Source: Microcaldota archaeon
GTDB lineage: Archaea > Aenigmatarchaeota > Aenigmatarchaeia > QMZP01 > QMZT01
DNA length: 11,979 nt
Reading direction: 5' to 3'
Assembly (NCBI GenBank): GCA_013151465.1
Contig: JAADIF010000073.1
Coordinates: 1-11,979 of the forward strand
Shown here: positions 5,945 through 11,979 of the stretch, piece after piece
Position numbering within the stretch: position 1 is the stretch's first letter
How the letters are laid out: each line of letters opens with the position of its first letter
The notes under the pieces: model-generated
What the model saw: the letters and a program-made list of their open reading frames with translations, nothing else
Databases searched by the model: none
What the model was told of the DNA's origin: nothing
Made by a program: the position numbers and the translations under genes

Positions 5945-6829
5945 TTATCTCACCATTCTCCTTTCTCTCATCCTGAAAAACTTCCTCAGCGAGATTTCAT
6001 ACGATTCGCCCGAAACGAGGCTAATCATGTCAACCCGAGACTTTCTGAAGCTTTCGCCCAGTTTCTTTGCATGCTTTTTTGAAAGGCGCGTATATGCTTT
6101 GCGAAATTCGGGGTCGGATGTGTTCACGAGTACCTGTTCGCCTGTTTCCTCGTCCTCGAGGACGACATAACCTATGTCAGGGATATCTTCCTCCCTCATA
6201 TCGCTTATGTTTACCAGCACGACATCATGCTTCTTTCTAAGAATCCTTAATGGCTTTTCGAATTCCCCTGCAAGAAAATCCGAGATGATGAAAATTATGC
6301 CCCGTCTTTTTGCGATGTTTGCAATGTATCTTATCGGTTTTTCAAGATTCGTCCCTTTGCCTTTTGGCTCATGCAAGATCATTTCAAGCAGAATCCTGAG
6401 CACATGCTTTCTTCCCTTTCTCGGCGGGATGAATTTTTCAACCCTGTCTGAAAACATGCAGAGCGCGACCGGGTCGTTGTCCTTTACTGCCGCGAACATA
6501 AGCGATGCCGCAATCTCGATTGCGGCGCGTTTCTTGCTCTTTTCATAGCCGAAGTTCTGGCTTGCCGATATGTCAAAAAGAATATAGACCGGAAGGTCCC
6601 TTTCCTCTATGAATTCCTTTACAAAGGGCGCATTCATCCTTGCTGTAACATTCCAGTCAATCGTCCTTATATCGTCTCCCGGCATGTATTCCCTGACTTC
6701 AGAAAACTCGATGCCCCTTCCCTTGAAGACAGAATGGTATGCTCCTGCAAGAAGGCCTTCGACTAATCCATGCGTGCTTATTTCAATCCTCCTTACTTCC
6801 TTTAGCACTTCCTTTAACTGGGCCTTCAT
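5945..6829 (-). CDS. DUF58 family protein (MoxR operon partner)
   Basis: The product is 294 residues. The DUF58 signature is plain: YHSVFKGRGIEFSEVREYMPGD then DIRTIDWNVTARM (about 31-65). A VWA-like fold follows: VYILFDISAS keeps a DxSxS motif (D86, S88, S90) and IIFIISDFL is the next strand. There are no membrane segments, so it should be cytoplasmic, in contrast to longer DUF58 proteins with N-terminal membrane helices. DUF58 proteins regularly sit between MoxR and BatA genes, as here, and are thought to be adaptors for the ATPase; their exact biochemistry is unknown. AGGTG lies about seven bases before the ATG at 6829. The gap from the MoxR stop is 18 bases and the gap to the BatA-like gene is zero. 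Confidence 0.94.
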   Translation of the reverse strand: MKAQLKEVLKEVRRIEISTHGLVEGLLAGAYHSVFKGRGIEFSEVREYMPGDDIRTIDWNVTARMNAPFVKEFIEERDLPVYILFDISASQNFGYEKSKKRAAIEIAASLMFAAVKDNDPVALCMFSDRVEKFIPPRKGRKHVLRILLEMILHEPKGKGTNLEKPIRYIANIAKRRGIIFIISDFLAGEFEKPLRILRKKHDVVLVNISDMREEDIPDIGYVVLEDEETGEQVLVNTSDPEFRKAYTRLSKKHAKKLGESFRKSRVDMISLVSGESYEISLRKFFRMRERRMVR

Positions 6830-6847
6830 CAGAACACCTGCCTTTCT

Positions 6848-7876
6848 TTAAGGCGACCTGACGCTGTCAAGAATCCTGTCAATTATCTGGTCTGTCGTTA
6901 TCTCATCCGCCTCTGCGTCGTATGTAAGAATAATCCTGTGGCGCAGGACATCGTAAGCTATCTCCTTTATATCTTCCGGAAGGACATATCCCCTTCCATC
7001 CATCATTGCAACAGCTTTGCCTGCAAGGATGAGCCATATCGAAGCCCTCGGCGATGCGCCGTATTCAATGTAGCCGTTTATGTCAAGGCCGTAATCTTCG
7101 GGGTGCCTTGTGGCATCGACGATATCTGCAACATATTTTTCAATCTTCTCGTCGGCATAGATTGAACGGTTGAACTTTTGCATCTCGATTATTCTGGAAG
7201 GATTTATCATCTTCTTTATCTTTATTTCCTTTGGCGTTGTCATCCTTCGTATAATTTTCTGCTCTTCTTCCTTATCGGGGTAATCTATCAGAATCTTGAA
7301 CATGAACCTGTCAACCTGAGCCTCGGGAAGTTTGTATGTCCCTTCGGATTCTATCGGGTTTTGCGTCGCAAGGACAAGGAAGGGTTTTGGGAGAGGGAAA
7401 GTCTCGCCTTGTATTGTGACCTGTCTCTCCTGCATCGCTTCAAGAAGGGCCGATTGGACTTTGGGAGGGGCACGGTTTATCTCGTCCGCGAGAATGAAAT
7501 TATGGAATACCGGACCTTTCTGCGTCGTAAAGCTTGCATCTTTGTGATTGTAAATCTTTGTTCCCGTTATGTCTGCCGGCAGAAGGTCTGGCGTGAACTG
7601 TATCCTTGTAAAGCTCGCATTCAGCGTGTCTGCAAGGGTCTTAATCATGAGCGTCTTTGCAAGGCCGGGAACGCCTTCAAGCAGGATGTGCCCGTCCGCT
7701 ATGAGGGATATCATCATCTTACGCACGGCGTCCTCCTGCCCTACTATGACCTTTCCTATCTCTTCAAGAATGTTACCCATTTCTTCAGCATACTTTTCCG
7801 CTTTTTTGTTAAGTTCCTTTATTTCGGAATCGCCTTTTCCGAACTTTTTTTCATGTGAATCCTTTGACATGTGCAT
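6848..7876 (-). CDS. moxR: MoxR-family AAA+ ATPase
   Basis: In-frame starts are GTG 7879, ATG 7876 and ATG 7870; a GGAG at 7881-7884 favours one of the ATGs. From GTG numbering (343 residues) the motifs are Walker A GVPGLAKT (69-76), Walker B ILADEINRAPPK (129-140), sensor 1 ATQNP (171-175), arginine finger region EAQVDRF (187-192) and sensor 2 GASPRAS (274-280). The C-terminal lid is helical. It is the MoxR type of AAA+ ATPase, which forms hexamers and remodels or activates partner proteins. A charged, helical N-terminal extension of about 40 residues precedes the core. It is the first gene of a four-gene operon with DUF58, BatA-like and BatD-like proteins, its likely partners. Promoter sequences lie upstream of 7876. 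Confidence 0.96.
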   Translation of the reverse strand: MHMSKDSHEKKFGKGDSEIKELNKKAEKYAEEMGNILEEIGKVIVGQEDAVRKMMISLIADGHILLEGVPGLAKTLMIKTLADTLNASFTRIQFTPDLLPADITGTKIYNHKDASFTTQKGPVFHNFILADEINRAPPKVQSALLEAMQERQVTIQGETFPLPKPFLVLATQNPIESEGTYKLPEAQVDRFMFKILIDYPDKEEEQKIIRRMTTPKEIKIKKMINPSRIIEMQKFNRSIYADEKIEKYVADIVDATRHPEDYGLDINGYIEYGASPRASIWLILAGKAVAMMDGRGYVLPEDIKEIAYDVLRHRIILTYDAEADEITTDQIIDRILDSVRSP

Positions 7877-7960
7877 CACGCTCCATTATAACCGCAACGA
7901 TGAGAAATGACAATGCAATCTGCCTATCTGTTTTCTAATAAGAATAAAGGGAAAACCCTA

Positions 7961-7970
7961 TTTTTAAATT
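7961..7970 (-). promoter_or_regulatory. TATA-like box, probable promoter of the MoxR operon
   Basis: AATTTAAAAA on the minus strand would start transcription near 7938, leaving a leader of about 60 bases before moxR. An inverted repeat AGGG-AAAA-CCCT (7948-7959) sits between the box and the expected start. No other good promoter is seen between the four genes, so the operon is probably one transcript. Confidence 0.4.
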
Positions 7971-8043
7971 TTGTGGAATAAAGGTCCATAAAATTCTTAT
8001 GATGTATTTTTTTTGGCTTTATTTAAATGAAATGTCTTATGAC

Positions 8044-8081
8044 AGACAAAGAAATTTATTTATAATCCATATATTTTGTCT
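8044..8081. repeat. Inverted repeat flanking the promoter of the isoprenoid-synthase-like gene
   Basis: AGACAAA (8044-8050) and TTTGTCT (8075-8081) are exact inverted copies separated by 24 A/T-rich bases that include the TATA-like sequence at 8055-8065. A related GTCTTATGACAGAC lies at 8034-8047. Position suggests operator half-sites, but A/T-rich DNA gives such pairs by chance. Confidence 0.35.
8055..8065 (+). promoter_or_regulatory. TATA-like box upstream of the isoprenoid-synthase-like gene
   Basis: TTTATTTATAA(T) is a strong A/T box. Depending on its exact centre, transcription would begin at about 8082 to 8088, which allows a leaderless start at ATG 8082 or a short leader before ATG 8103. 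Confidence 0.45.
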
Positions 8082-9056
8082 ATGATTATTAATAACTATA
8101 TAATGAGTACAAGAAGATATATAGCAAACGCATGGAGACCGCATTTGAATGAGCTCGTAAGATATATTTCAAGTAAAAACAAGAAAGCATTAATAGAATA
8201 TGACAGAAATCACCCAGGCGTCGGTGGCTGCGGTTATGGAATAAATTTGTTTGGTGATGTGTTTTCTTTTGAAATGGAAGAAACGGCACCGTTAGTTAAT
8301 TCTGCTCTGCATTTTACAGTGGGTGTAATAGATACTAAGATTGATGAGAATGACACATCTAATCCTGCAGATATACTAGAAGAATCATATCTATTATTTG
8401 CAGATTCCAATAATATGAAATCTTCAGAATTCTCATATCTTGCGCCATTTATAGATTTTATCCAAGAAACGACAGGTAATGACGCATATGAAAACATCCT
8501 GAAGCATTTGGAAGATTACAAGAATGCTGCAATCGAAGAAATCAAACTCGAAAAACATTTTAGTGGAATTTCTTCAGAAAAGAAAAAGAATAACAGAATT
8601 GATATAGGGAAGATTTTTGCCAATATATGCCTTGAGGTCATGGACTGCTTTGCTTTGAGCAGGAAGCTCGAAGAAAACGAGAAGAATTGCTTTCGCTTTT
8701 ATTCCTCTGCTTGCTCCTTGGCAGATGATATATCTGATGTGTTTTCTGACATCTATTATGGAAAGGAGAAATTTATTGTGTCTGCTGCTAGAGAAAAAAG
8801 AAAGGGTATTCTTGCTACTTCATATGAAGAGCTGAAGAATCTAAATAAGATTTTTTTGGATGGGGAAAATTCATTATCAGATCCGTTGGCACAAAAGAAA
8901 TACAGGACACTTGTAAGAATGGCTAAATCTTTTTATCTTTTGTCATTTTTCAAAAAACTGCATAGATATGGAAGAGAAGTATATAGGTCCGGTTTTGATA
9001 TACCTTTGATTTTTCACGAACCTAAACAGAGCTATTCAAAAATGCAACCAATATAA
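8082..9056 (+). CDS. Putative class I isoprenoid synthase-fold protein, function unknown
   Basis: Possible starts are TTG 8076, ATG 8082 and ATG 8103; from 8103 the product is 317 residues and almost wholly helical. Two patches resemble the Asp-rich motifs of trans-prenyltransferases. One is LHFTVGVIDTKIDEND (about 69-84), a degenerate first motif with D77, D81 and D84. The other is ACSLADDISDVFSDIYYGK (about 203-221), close to the second motif pattern of FQ-DD--D--GD---GK. Spacing of about 130 residues between them fits the family. These enzymes use magnesium bound by the Asp residues to ionise an allylic diphosphate. The weak first motif makes the reaction uncertain, and a non-catalytic role is possible. 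The gene is visibly richer in A/T than glyS and the Bat operon and has no obvious partners, which may mean transfer. It ends 34 bases before glyS. Confidence 0.6.
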   Translation: MIINNYIMSTRRYIANAWRPHLNELVRYISSKNKKALIEYDRNHPGVGGCGYGINLFGDVFSFEMEETAPLVNSALHFTVGVIDTKIDENDTSNPADILEESYLLFADSNNMKSSEFSYLAPFIDFIQETTGNDAYENILKHLEDYKNAAIEEIKLEKHFSGISSEKKKNNRIDIGKIFANICLEVMDCFALSRKLEENEKNCFRFYSSACSLADDISDVFSDIYYGKEKFIVSAAREKRKGILATSYEELKNLNKIFLDGENSLSDPLAQKKYRTLVRMAKSFYLLSFFKKLHRYGREVYRSGFDIPLIFHEPKQSYSKMQPI

Positions 9057-9060
9057 AACA

Positions 9061-9068
9061 ATATTTAC
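9061..9068 (+). promoter_or_regulatory. TATA-like box for glyS
   Basis: ATATTTAC is centred about 27 bases before ATG 9091, the leaderless spacing, and lies just after the upstream stop codon. It supports ATG 9091 rather than GTG 9073 as the start. Confidence 0.5.
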
Positions 9069-9088
9069 ATTAGTGTTAATTAGTGTTA
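9069..9088 (+). repeat. Tandem duplication of a 10-bp unit before glyS
   Basis: ATTAGTGTTA occurs twice head to tail (9069-9078 and 9079-9088), filling the gap between the TATA-like box and the start codon. A period of ten matches one helical turn. Confidence 0.6.
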
Positions 9089-9090
9089 TT

Positions 9091-10566
9091 ATGGCGAATG
9101 AATACGACAGGCTCCAGACCCTTGCGGACCAGCGGGGGATATTCTTCCCGGCCGCTGAAATCCATGGCTCTCTTGCAGGCTTTTGGGATTTTGGGCATAC
9201 TGCATCAAACATAAGAAGGAAGATTGTTGACTTATGGAGAAGAGAGGTCGTAAGGCGCCTTGGCTCGATAGAGATGGAGGGCTGCCTAATTTTGCCAAAG
9301 AAGGTTTTTGAGGCATCAGGACATCTTAAATCATTTGCAGATCCTCTTGTCGTTTGCACCAAATGCAAGAGAAGCTTTCGCGCAGACAAGCTTCTTGAGG
9401 ATGTTCTGAAAACGGAGATTCCGGAAGCGCTTTCCAAGGAGAAGTTTGACGAAATGATAAAGGAAAACAATGTCAAATGCCCTTCCTGCGGCGGAGCGCT
9501 TGGAAAGACAGACAAATTCAATATGATGATGGGTCTTACAGTCGGGCCGGTTGCAGAAGGTTATAATGCATACCTTCGACCGGAAACATGCCAGTCGATA
9601 TTTGCAAGCTTCATGAAGATTTACAAGACATCGCGCGTATCGCTTCCCCTGCCCATCTCGCAGGTGGGAAAGTCGTTCAGAAACGAGATTTCCCCGAGGC
9701 AGTCGCTTCTAAGGACAAGGGAATTCACGCAGATGGAGACGGAGATTTTCTTCAACCCAAAAAACATCGACGACTGCCGGGAGTTTGAGAAAGTTAAGGA
9801 CTACAAGCTGCGCTTAAAGTTGCTCGGGGAAGACAAAGTGAAGGATGTGACGGTTGCGGAAGCGTACGAGAAAAAGCTCGTCTCAGGCAAAAGCCCGGCA
9901 TACTGGCTTTATGTCTGCCAGAATTTTTTTGAAAAATGCGGAATTACAAGGGAAAAGATGAGATTTCGAGAACTTGAGGAAGATGCAAGGGCGTTTTATT
10001 CAAAGGAGACATGGGACTTTGAGGTTCTCACATCAACCGGATGGCTTGAGCTTGTTGCAAACAACTACAGGACGGACTATGACTTAAAGAGCCATTCAGA
10101 GGTTTCAGGAACAGACCTTTCTGTTACGGAAAATGAGGAGAAGTTCATTCCTCATGTCTGGGAGATTTCGATAGGGCTTGACAGGACATTTTACACAACG
10201 CTTGAGCTTGCCCTTTCAGAACGCGACAAAAAGCCGCTTTTATCGCTTCCAAGATACCTTGCGCCGTATGATGCGGTCATTCTGCCTTTGGTCAGAAAGG
10301 ACGGAGTTGACAAGAAGGCAAAAGAGGCCTTCGACCTTCTGAAGCTTGATTTTGATGTCAAGTACGATGAAAAGCAATCAATAGGGAAAAGATATCTGAT
10401 TTACGATGCGCTTGGCGTTCCGCTTGCCGTCACGATTGACTACGAATCCCTTGAGAACGACGACTGCACGATAAGGGACAGGGACACGGCAAAGCAAAGA
10501 AGAGTTAAAATAAGCGAGCTTCCCGAGATTCTCAGAAAAATGAGAAGAGGGGAAGATGTGTTTTAG
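9091..10566 (+). CDS. glyS: Glycyl-tRNA synthetase, class II, archaeal/eukaryotic type
   Basis: The product is 491 residues from ATG 9091. It joins glycine to tRNA-Gly in the cytoplasm. Visible class II features are an N-terminal catalytic opening ADQRGIFFPAAEIHGSLAGFWDFG, the segment YLRPETCQS (161-169, usually RPETAQG), motif 2 FRNEISPRQSLLRTREFTQMETEIF (197-220 region) and motif 3 EISIGLDRTFY (358-368). Two Cys pairs, C89-x2-C92 and C130-x2-C133, look like a zinc knuckle in the insertion between motifs 1 and 2. The C-terminal anticodon-binding domain starts near LAPYDAVILPL (390) and ends with DRDTAKQRRVKISELPEIL. It is shorter than many archaeal enzymes (about 550-590), mainly in the insertions. 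GTG 9073 is in frame but adds no conserved residues. It appears to have its own promoter and a U-rich terminator. Confidence 0.97.
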   Translation: MANEYDRLQTLADQRGIFFPAAEIHGSLAGFWDFGHTASNIRRKIVDLWRREVVRRLGSIEMEGCLILPKKVFEASGHLKSFADPLVVCTKCKRSFRADKLLEDVLKTEIPEALSKEKFDEMIKENNVKCPSCGGALGKTDKFNMMMGLTVGPVAEGYNAYLRPETCQSIFASFMKIYKTSRVSLPLPISQVGKSFRNEISPRQSLLRTREFTQMETEIFFNPKNIDDCREFEKVKDYKLRLKLLGEDKVKDVTVAEAYEKKLVSGKSPAYWLYVCQNFFEKCGITREKMRFRELEEDARAFYSKETWDFEVLTSTGWLELVANNYRTDYDLKSHSEVSGTDLSVTENEEKFIPHVWEISIGLDRTFYTTLELALSERDKKPLLSLPRYLAPYDAVILPLVRKDGVDKKAKEAFDLLKLDFDVKYDEKQSIGKRYLIYDALGVPLAVTIDYESLENDDCTIRDRDTAKQRRVKISELPEILRKMRRGEDVF

Positions 10567-10570
10567 AGAG

Positions 10571-10593
10571 AAATTTTGTTTTTGTTTTGTATT
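10571..10593 (+). terminator. U-rich transcription terminator after glyS
   Basis: Right after the glyS stop the plus strand has AATTTTGTTTTTGTTTTGTA, with runs of four to five T. Archaeal RNA polymerase ends transcription at such tracts without needing a hairpin. Confidence 0.6.
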
Positions 10594-10608
10594 TGCGCAT
10601 GCCTCAAT

Positions 10609-10635
10609 GTAAACAAAAGTTTATATATGTAAACT
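10609..10635. promoter_or_regulatory. TATA box with overlapping direct and inverted repeats
   Basis: TTTATATA (10620-10627) is centred about 28 bases before the ATG at 10652. It is bracketed by two copies of TGTAAAC (10609-10615 and 10629-10635, 20 bases apart), and GTTTA at 10619 is inverted to both. The promoter is therefore embedded in symmetric sequence that could be an operator for a small regulator. Confidence 0.5.
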
Positions 10636-10651
10636 GATAGGTTATACTCGC

Positions 10652-10827
10652 ATGATAGGAATAACCGAAAAGAAGCTAAAAGCGATTGCTGAAACCGATG
10701 AAGGGAAAAAATAGGTTATGAATTCTGGAAGATTATGGTTTCTAAGGGGCTTGTTTAAGTTTTTCCGGCTAATATAGCAGATGTGGGAATTTTTAAAGGT
10801 GAAAAGAAAACTAAAATAATAAGCTAA
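10652..10827 (+). pseudogene. Decayed small gene (about 58 codons) upstream of the restriction enzyme
   Basis: ATG 10652 sits at leaderless distance from a strong TATA box and opens a 20-codon frame MIGITEKKLKAIAETDEGKK ending at TAG 10712. If one base is added at the A6 run (10706-10711), reading continues as IGYEFWKIMVSKGLV to a TAA at 10756. In that same frame, past the stop, VFPANIADVGIFKGEKK and a few more residues follow to TAA 10825, 18 bases before the next start. The pieces look like protein sequence, so a single small gene with one frameshift and one nonsense change is a reasonable reading. I do not recognise the product. Its place suggests a control or antitoxin-like partner of the restriction gene, but that is a guess. 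A sequencing error at the A-run could remove the frameshift but not the stop; a true 20-residue protein is also possible. Confidence 0.4.
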
Positions 10828-10832
10828 TCTAT

Positions 10833-10837
10833 GAGGT
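10833..10837 (+). promoter_or_regulatory. Shine-Dalgarno-like site for the restriction-methylation gene
   Basis: GAGGT is eight bases before ATG 10846 and overlaps an in-frame ATG at 10831. It favours 10846 as the start. A TATA-like TTTTTAAA at 10790-10797 could serve as promoter. Confidence 0.45.
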
Positions 10838-10845
10838 TAACAACC

Positions 10846-11979
10846 ATGAAAAAACGCTTTCAGGAATATTTAAATAATGTCAGGCGCATCTATCTGACAA
10901 ATGATTACACAGAACAGTCCTACAGAACGGCATTCCAGAATTTTATCGAACGTTTGGACGGAAATTTTAGTTTAATTCAGGAATCCAAAAAAGAAAAAGA
11001 AATAGGGACTCCGGATTTTAAGGCATTCTATAAGGTAAGGAAAATTGGTTTTATAGAAACAAAAGATGTTGATAAAAACTTGGATAAGATATTAGAGAGT
11101 GAACAACTCAGAAAATATGTTGAAGGTATTAACAACTTAATACTGACCAATTATTACCGATTTATGCTCATAAGAAGCGGTCAGAAGATATTTGACTTCA
11201 ATTTATTTGATCTCACAGATCTGAATAATAAAGGATTTATCATCTCTGATGATAAGATTGAAAAATTTATTCAGCTCATAACTGAGTTTTTTAATTACAA
11301 GCTCCCGACGATATCATCTGCAGAAGAGCTAGCAAGAGAGCTTTCAAAGAAGGCCAAACTGCTTAATGATTTTGCAAAAAAGCAGCTTGAGAAGGATTTG
11401 AAAAAGATTGAAAATGGAGAATCGCCGTCAACAATTTATGATTTCTACGGAGGAATGAAAGAAATGATTAAGGAGATAAGCATTGAAGATTGTGCAGATA
11501 CGTATGCTCAGACGGTAACATATGGTTTATTTCTTGCAAGAAAGAATTGCGAGAAACTGGACAGAAGAAGTGCTGCATCATATATACCCAAGAGTATCGG
11601 TATAATCAAGAGGATGTTTATCAATATCTCAGGAGATGCATTCCCGTCAAATATTTCATGGATAATTGATGATATCGTAGATATCCTGAACACTGCAAAA
11701 ATAAATGAGATTCTGGCAAAAATCGATAAAAGGGGTAAAAAAGACAAAGATCCTATAATATTCTTCTATGAAGATTTCCTGAATTTTTATGAGCCAGAAA
11801 AAAGAAAGCACATGGGAGTGTATTATACACCCCGCCCGGTTGTGAATTTTATAGTTAATTCGATCAATCTGATTCTGAAAAGGGATTTCGGCAAACATAT
11901 GGGCTTTGTTGAAGATGATGTTCATGTCCTTGATCCTGCTATCGGGACAGGCACTTTTTTCTGGATTACATTCCTTTTG
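10846..11979 (+). CDS. Restriction-methylation enzyme with N6-adenine methylase domain (Type IIG/ISP-like), N-terminal part
   Basis: The frame stays open to the window edge, giving 378 residues of a protein expected to be about 900-1,600 long. Near the N-terminus TPDF (55-58) and GFIETKD (68-74) form a PD-x13-ExK nuclease motif (P56-D57, E71, K73). A long helical region (about 150-310) follows. Then GVYYTPRPVVNFIV (324-337) and VLDPAIGTGTFF (361-372) give the family's region before motif I and the SAM-binding motif I. Fusion of a PD-ExK nuclease to an adenine methylase in one chain is typical of Type IIG, Type IIL and Type ISP enzymes, which defend against phage by cutting unmodified DNA. The catalytic NPPY motif and the specificity domain lie beyond the window, so subtype and completeness are unknown; no helicase motifs occur in the visible part. 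The gene is A/T-rich compared with glyS, in line with horizontal gain. Confidence 0.87.
   Translation, partial: MKKRFQEYLNNVRRIYLTNDYTEQSYRTAFQNFIERLDGNFSLIQESKKEKEIGTPDFKAFYKVRKIGFIETKDVDKNLDKILESEQLRKYVEGINNLILTNYYRFMLIRSGQKIFDFNLFDLTDLNNKGFIISDDKIEKFIQLITEFFNYKLPTISSAEELARELSKKAKLLNDFAKKQLEKDLKKIENGESPSTIYDFYGGMKEMIKEISIEDCADTYAQTVTYGLFLARKNCEKLDRRSAASYIPKSIGIIKRMFINISGDAFPSNISWIIDDIVDILNTAKINEILAKIDKRGKKDKDPIIFFYEDFLNFYEPEKRKHMGVYYTPRPVVNFIVNSINLILKRDFGKHMGFVEDDVHVLDPAIGTGTFFWITFLL

Noticed and set aside
7178..7858. Plus-strand open frame of 226 codons opposite moxR
   Set aside because: It is long only because it lies antisense to a conserved AAA+ gene; no recognisable motifs and an odd residue composition.
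7883..7892. TTATAATG on the minus strand as the moxR TATA box
   Set aside because: It is only about eight bases before the start codon, too close for a promoter of this gene.
9073..9090. GTG 9073 as the start of glycyl-tRNA synthetase
   Set aside because: It adds six unconserved residues encoded by the 10-bp duplication, and the TATA-like box spacing fits ATG 9091.
10567..10845. tRNA or C/D-box RNA in the longest gene-poor stretch
   Set aside because: No cloverleaf, T-arm consensus or paired C and D boxes could be found; the stretch is explained by a terminator, promoter and decayed small gene.

Overview
The window reads as archaeal chromosomal DNA. The glycyl-tRNA synthetase is of the archaeal/eukaryotic-type class II form. 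Two regulators (a TrmB-family protein and an ArsR-like protein with membrane segments) are typical of archaea. Several genes have an A/T-rich TATA-like box about 26-27 bases before the start codon, as in leaderless archaeal transcripts, while others have GGTGA/GAGGTG Shine-Dalgarno sequences. Nothing fixes the lineage; a small-genome (DPANN-like) or other uncultivated euryarchaeal-type archaeon is a guess.

Layout: (1) 3-473, the C-terminal part of a serpin (+), cut by the window edge. (2) 537-1103, a winged-helix regulator with two C-terminal membrane segments (+). (3) 1114-1176, three 21-bp tandem repeats with inverted arms, lying between two convergent genes. (4) 1197-1919 (-), a TrmB-family regulator, divergent from (5) 2024-2755 (+), a SAM-dependent methyltransferase; a short palindrome lies between their two TATA boxes. 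(6) 2846-3163 (+), a UPF0145/YbjQ protein. (7) 7876 down to 3165 (-), a compact four-gene operon: MoxR AAA+ ATPase, DUF58 protein, BatA-like VWA membrane protein and a large BatD-like membrane protein. The 5' end of the last gene carries an unusual array of about 50-55-bp DNA repeats read in different frames. (8) 8082-9056 (+), an AT-rich orphan gene with hallmarks of the class I isoprenoid synthase fold. (9) 9091-10566 (+), glycyl-tRNA synthetase. (10) 10652-10827, a probable decayed small gene behind a good promoter. (11) 10846 to the window end (+), the N-terminal part of a combined restriction-methylation enzyme with a PD-ExK nuclease motif and the start of an N6-adenine methylase domain.

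The best-understood functional unit is the MoxR operon. By analogy with bacterial MoxR/Bat systems, the ATPase probably remodels or activates a client through the VWA/DUF58 proteins, with the BatD-like protein offering an extracytoplasmic face; the client is unknown. The TrmB regulator and methyltransferase form a plausible divergent regulator/target pair. The right end (AT-rich orphan, decayed small gene, restriction enzyme) looks like accessory DNA placed around the housekeeping glyS.

The items most worth following are the 21-bp palindromic array, the frame-independent repeat array at the 5' end of the batD-like gene, the decayed small gene beside the restriction enzyme, and the isoprenoid-synthase-like orphan.
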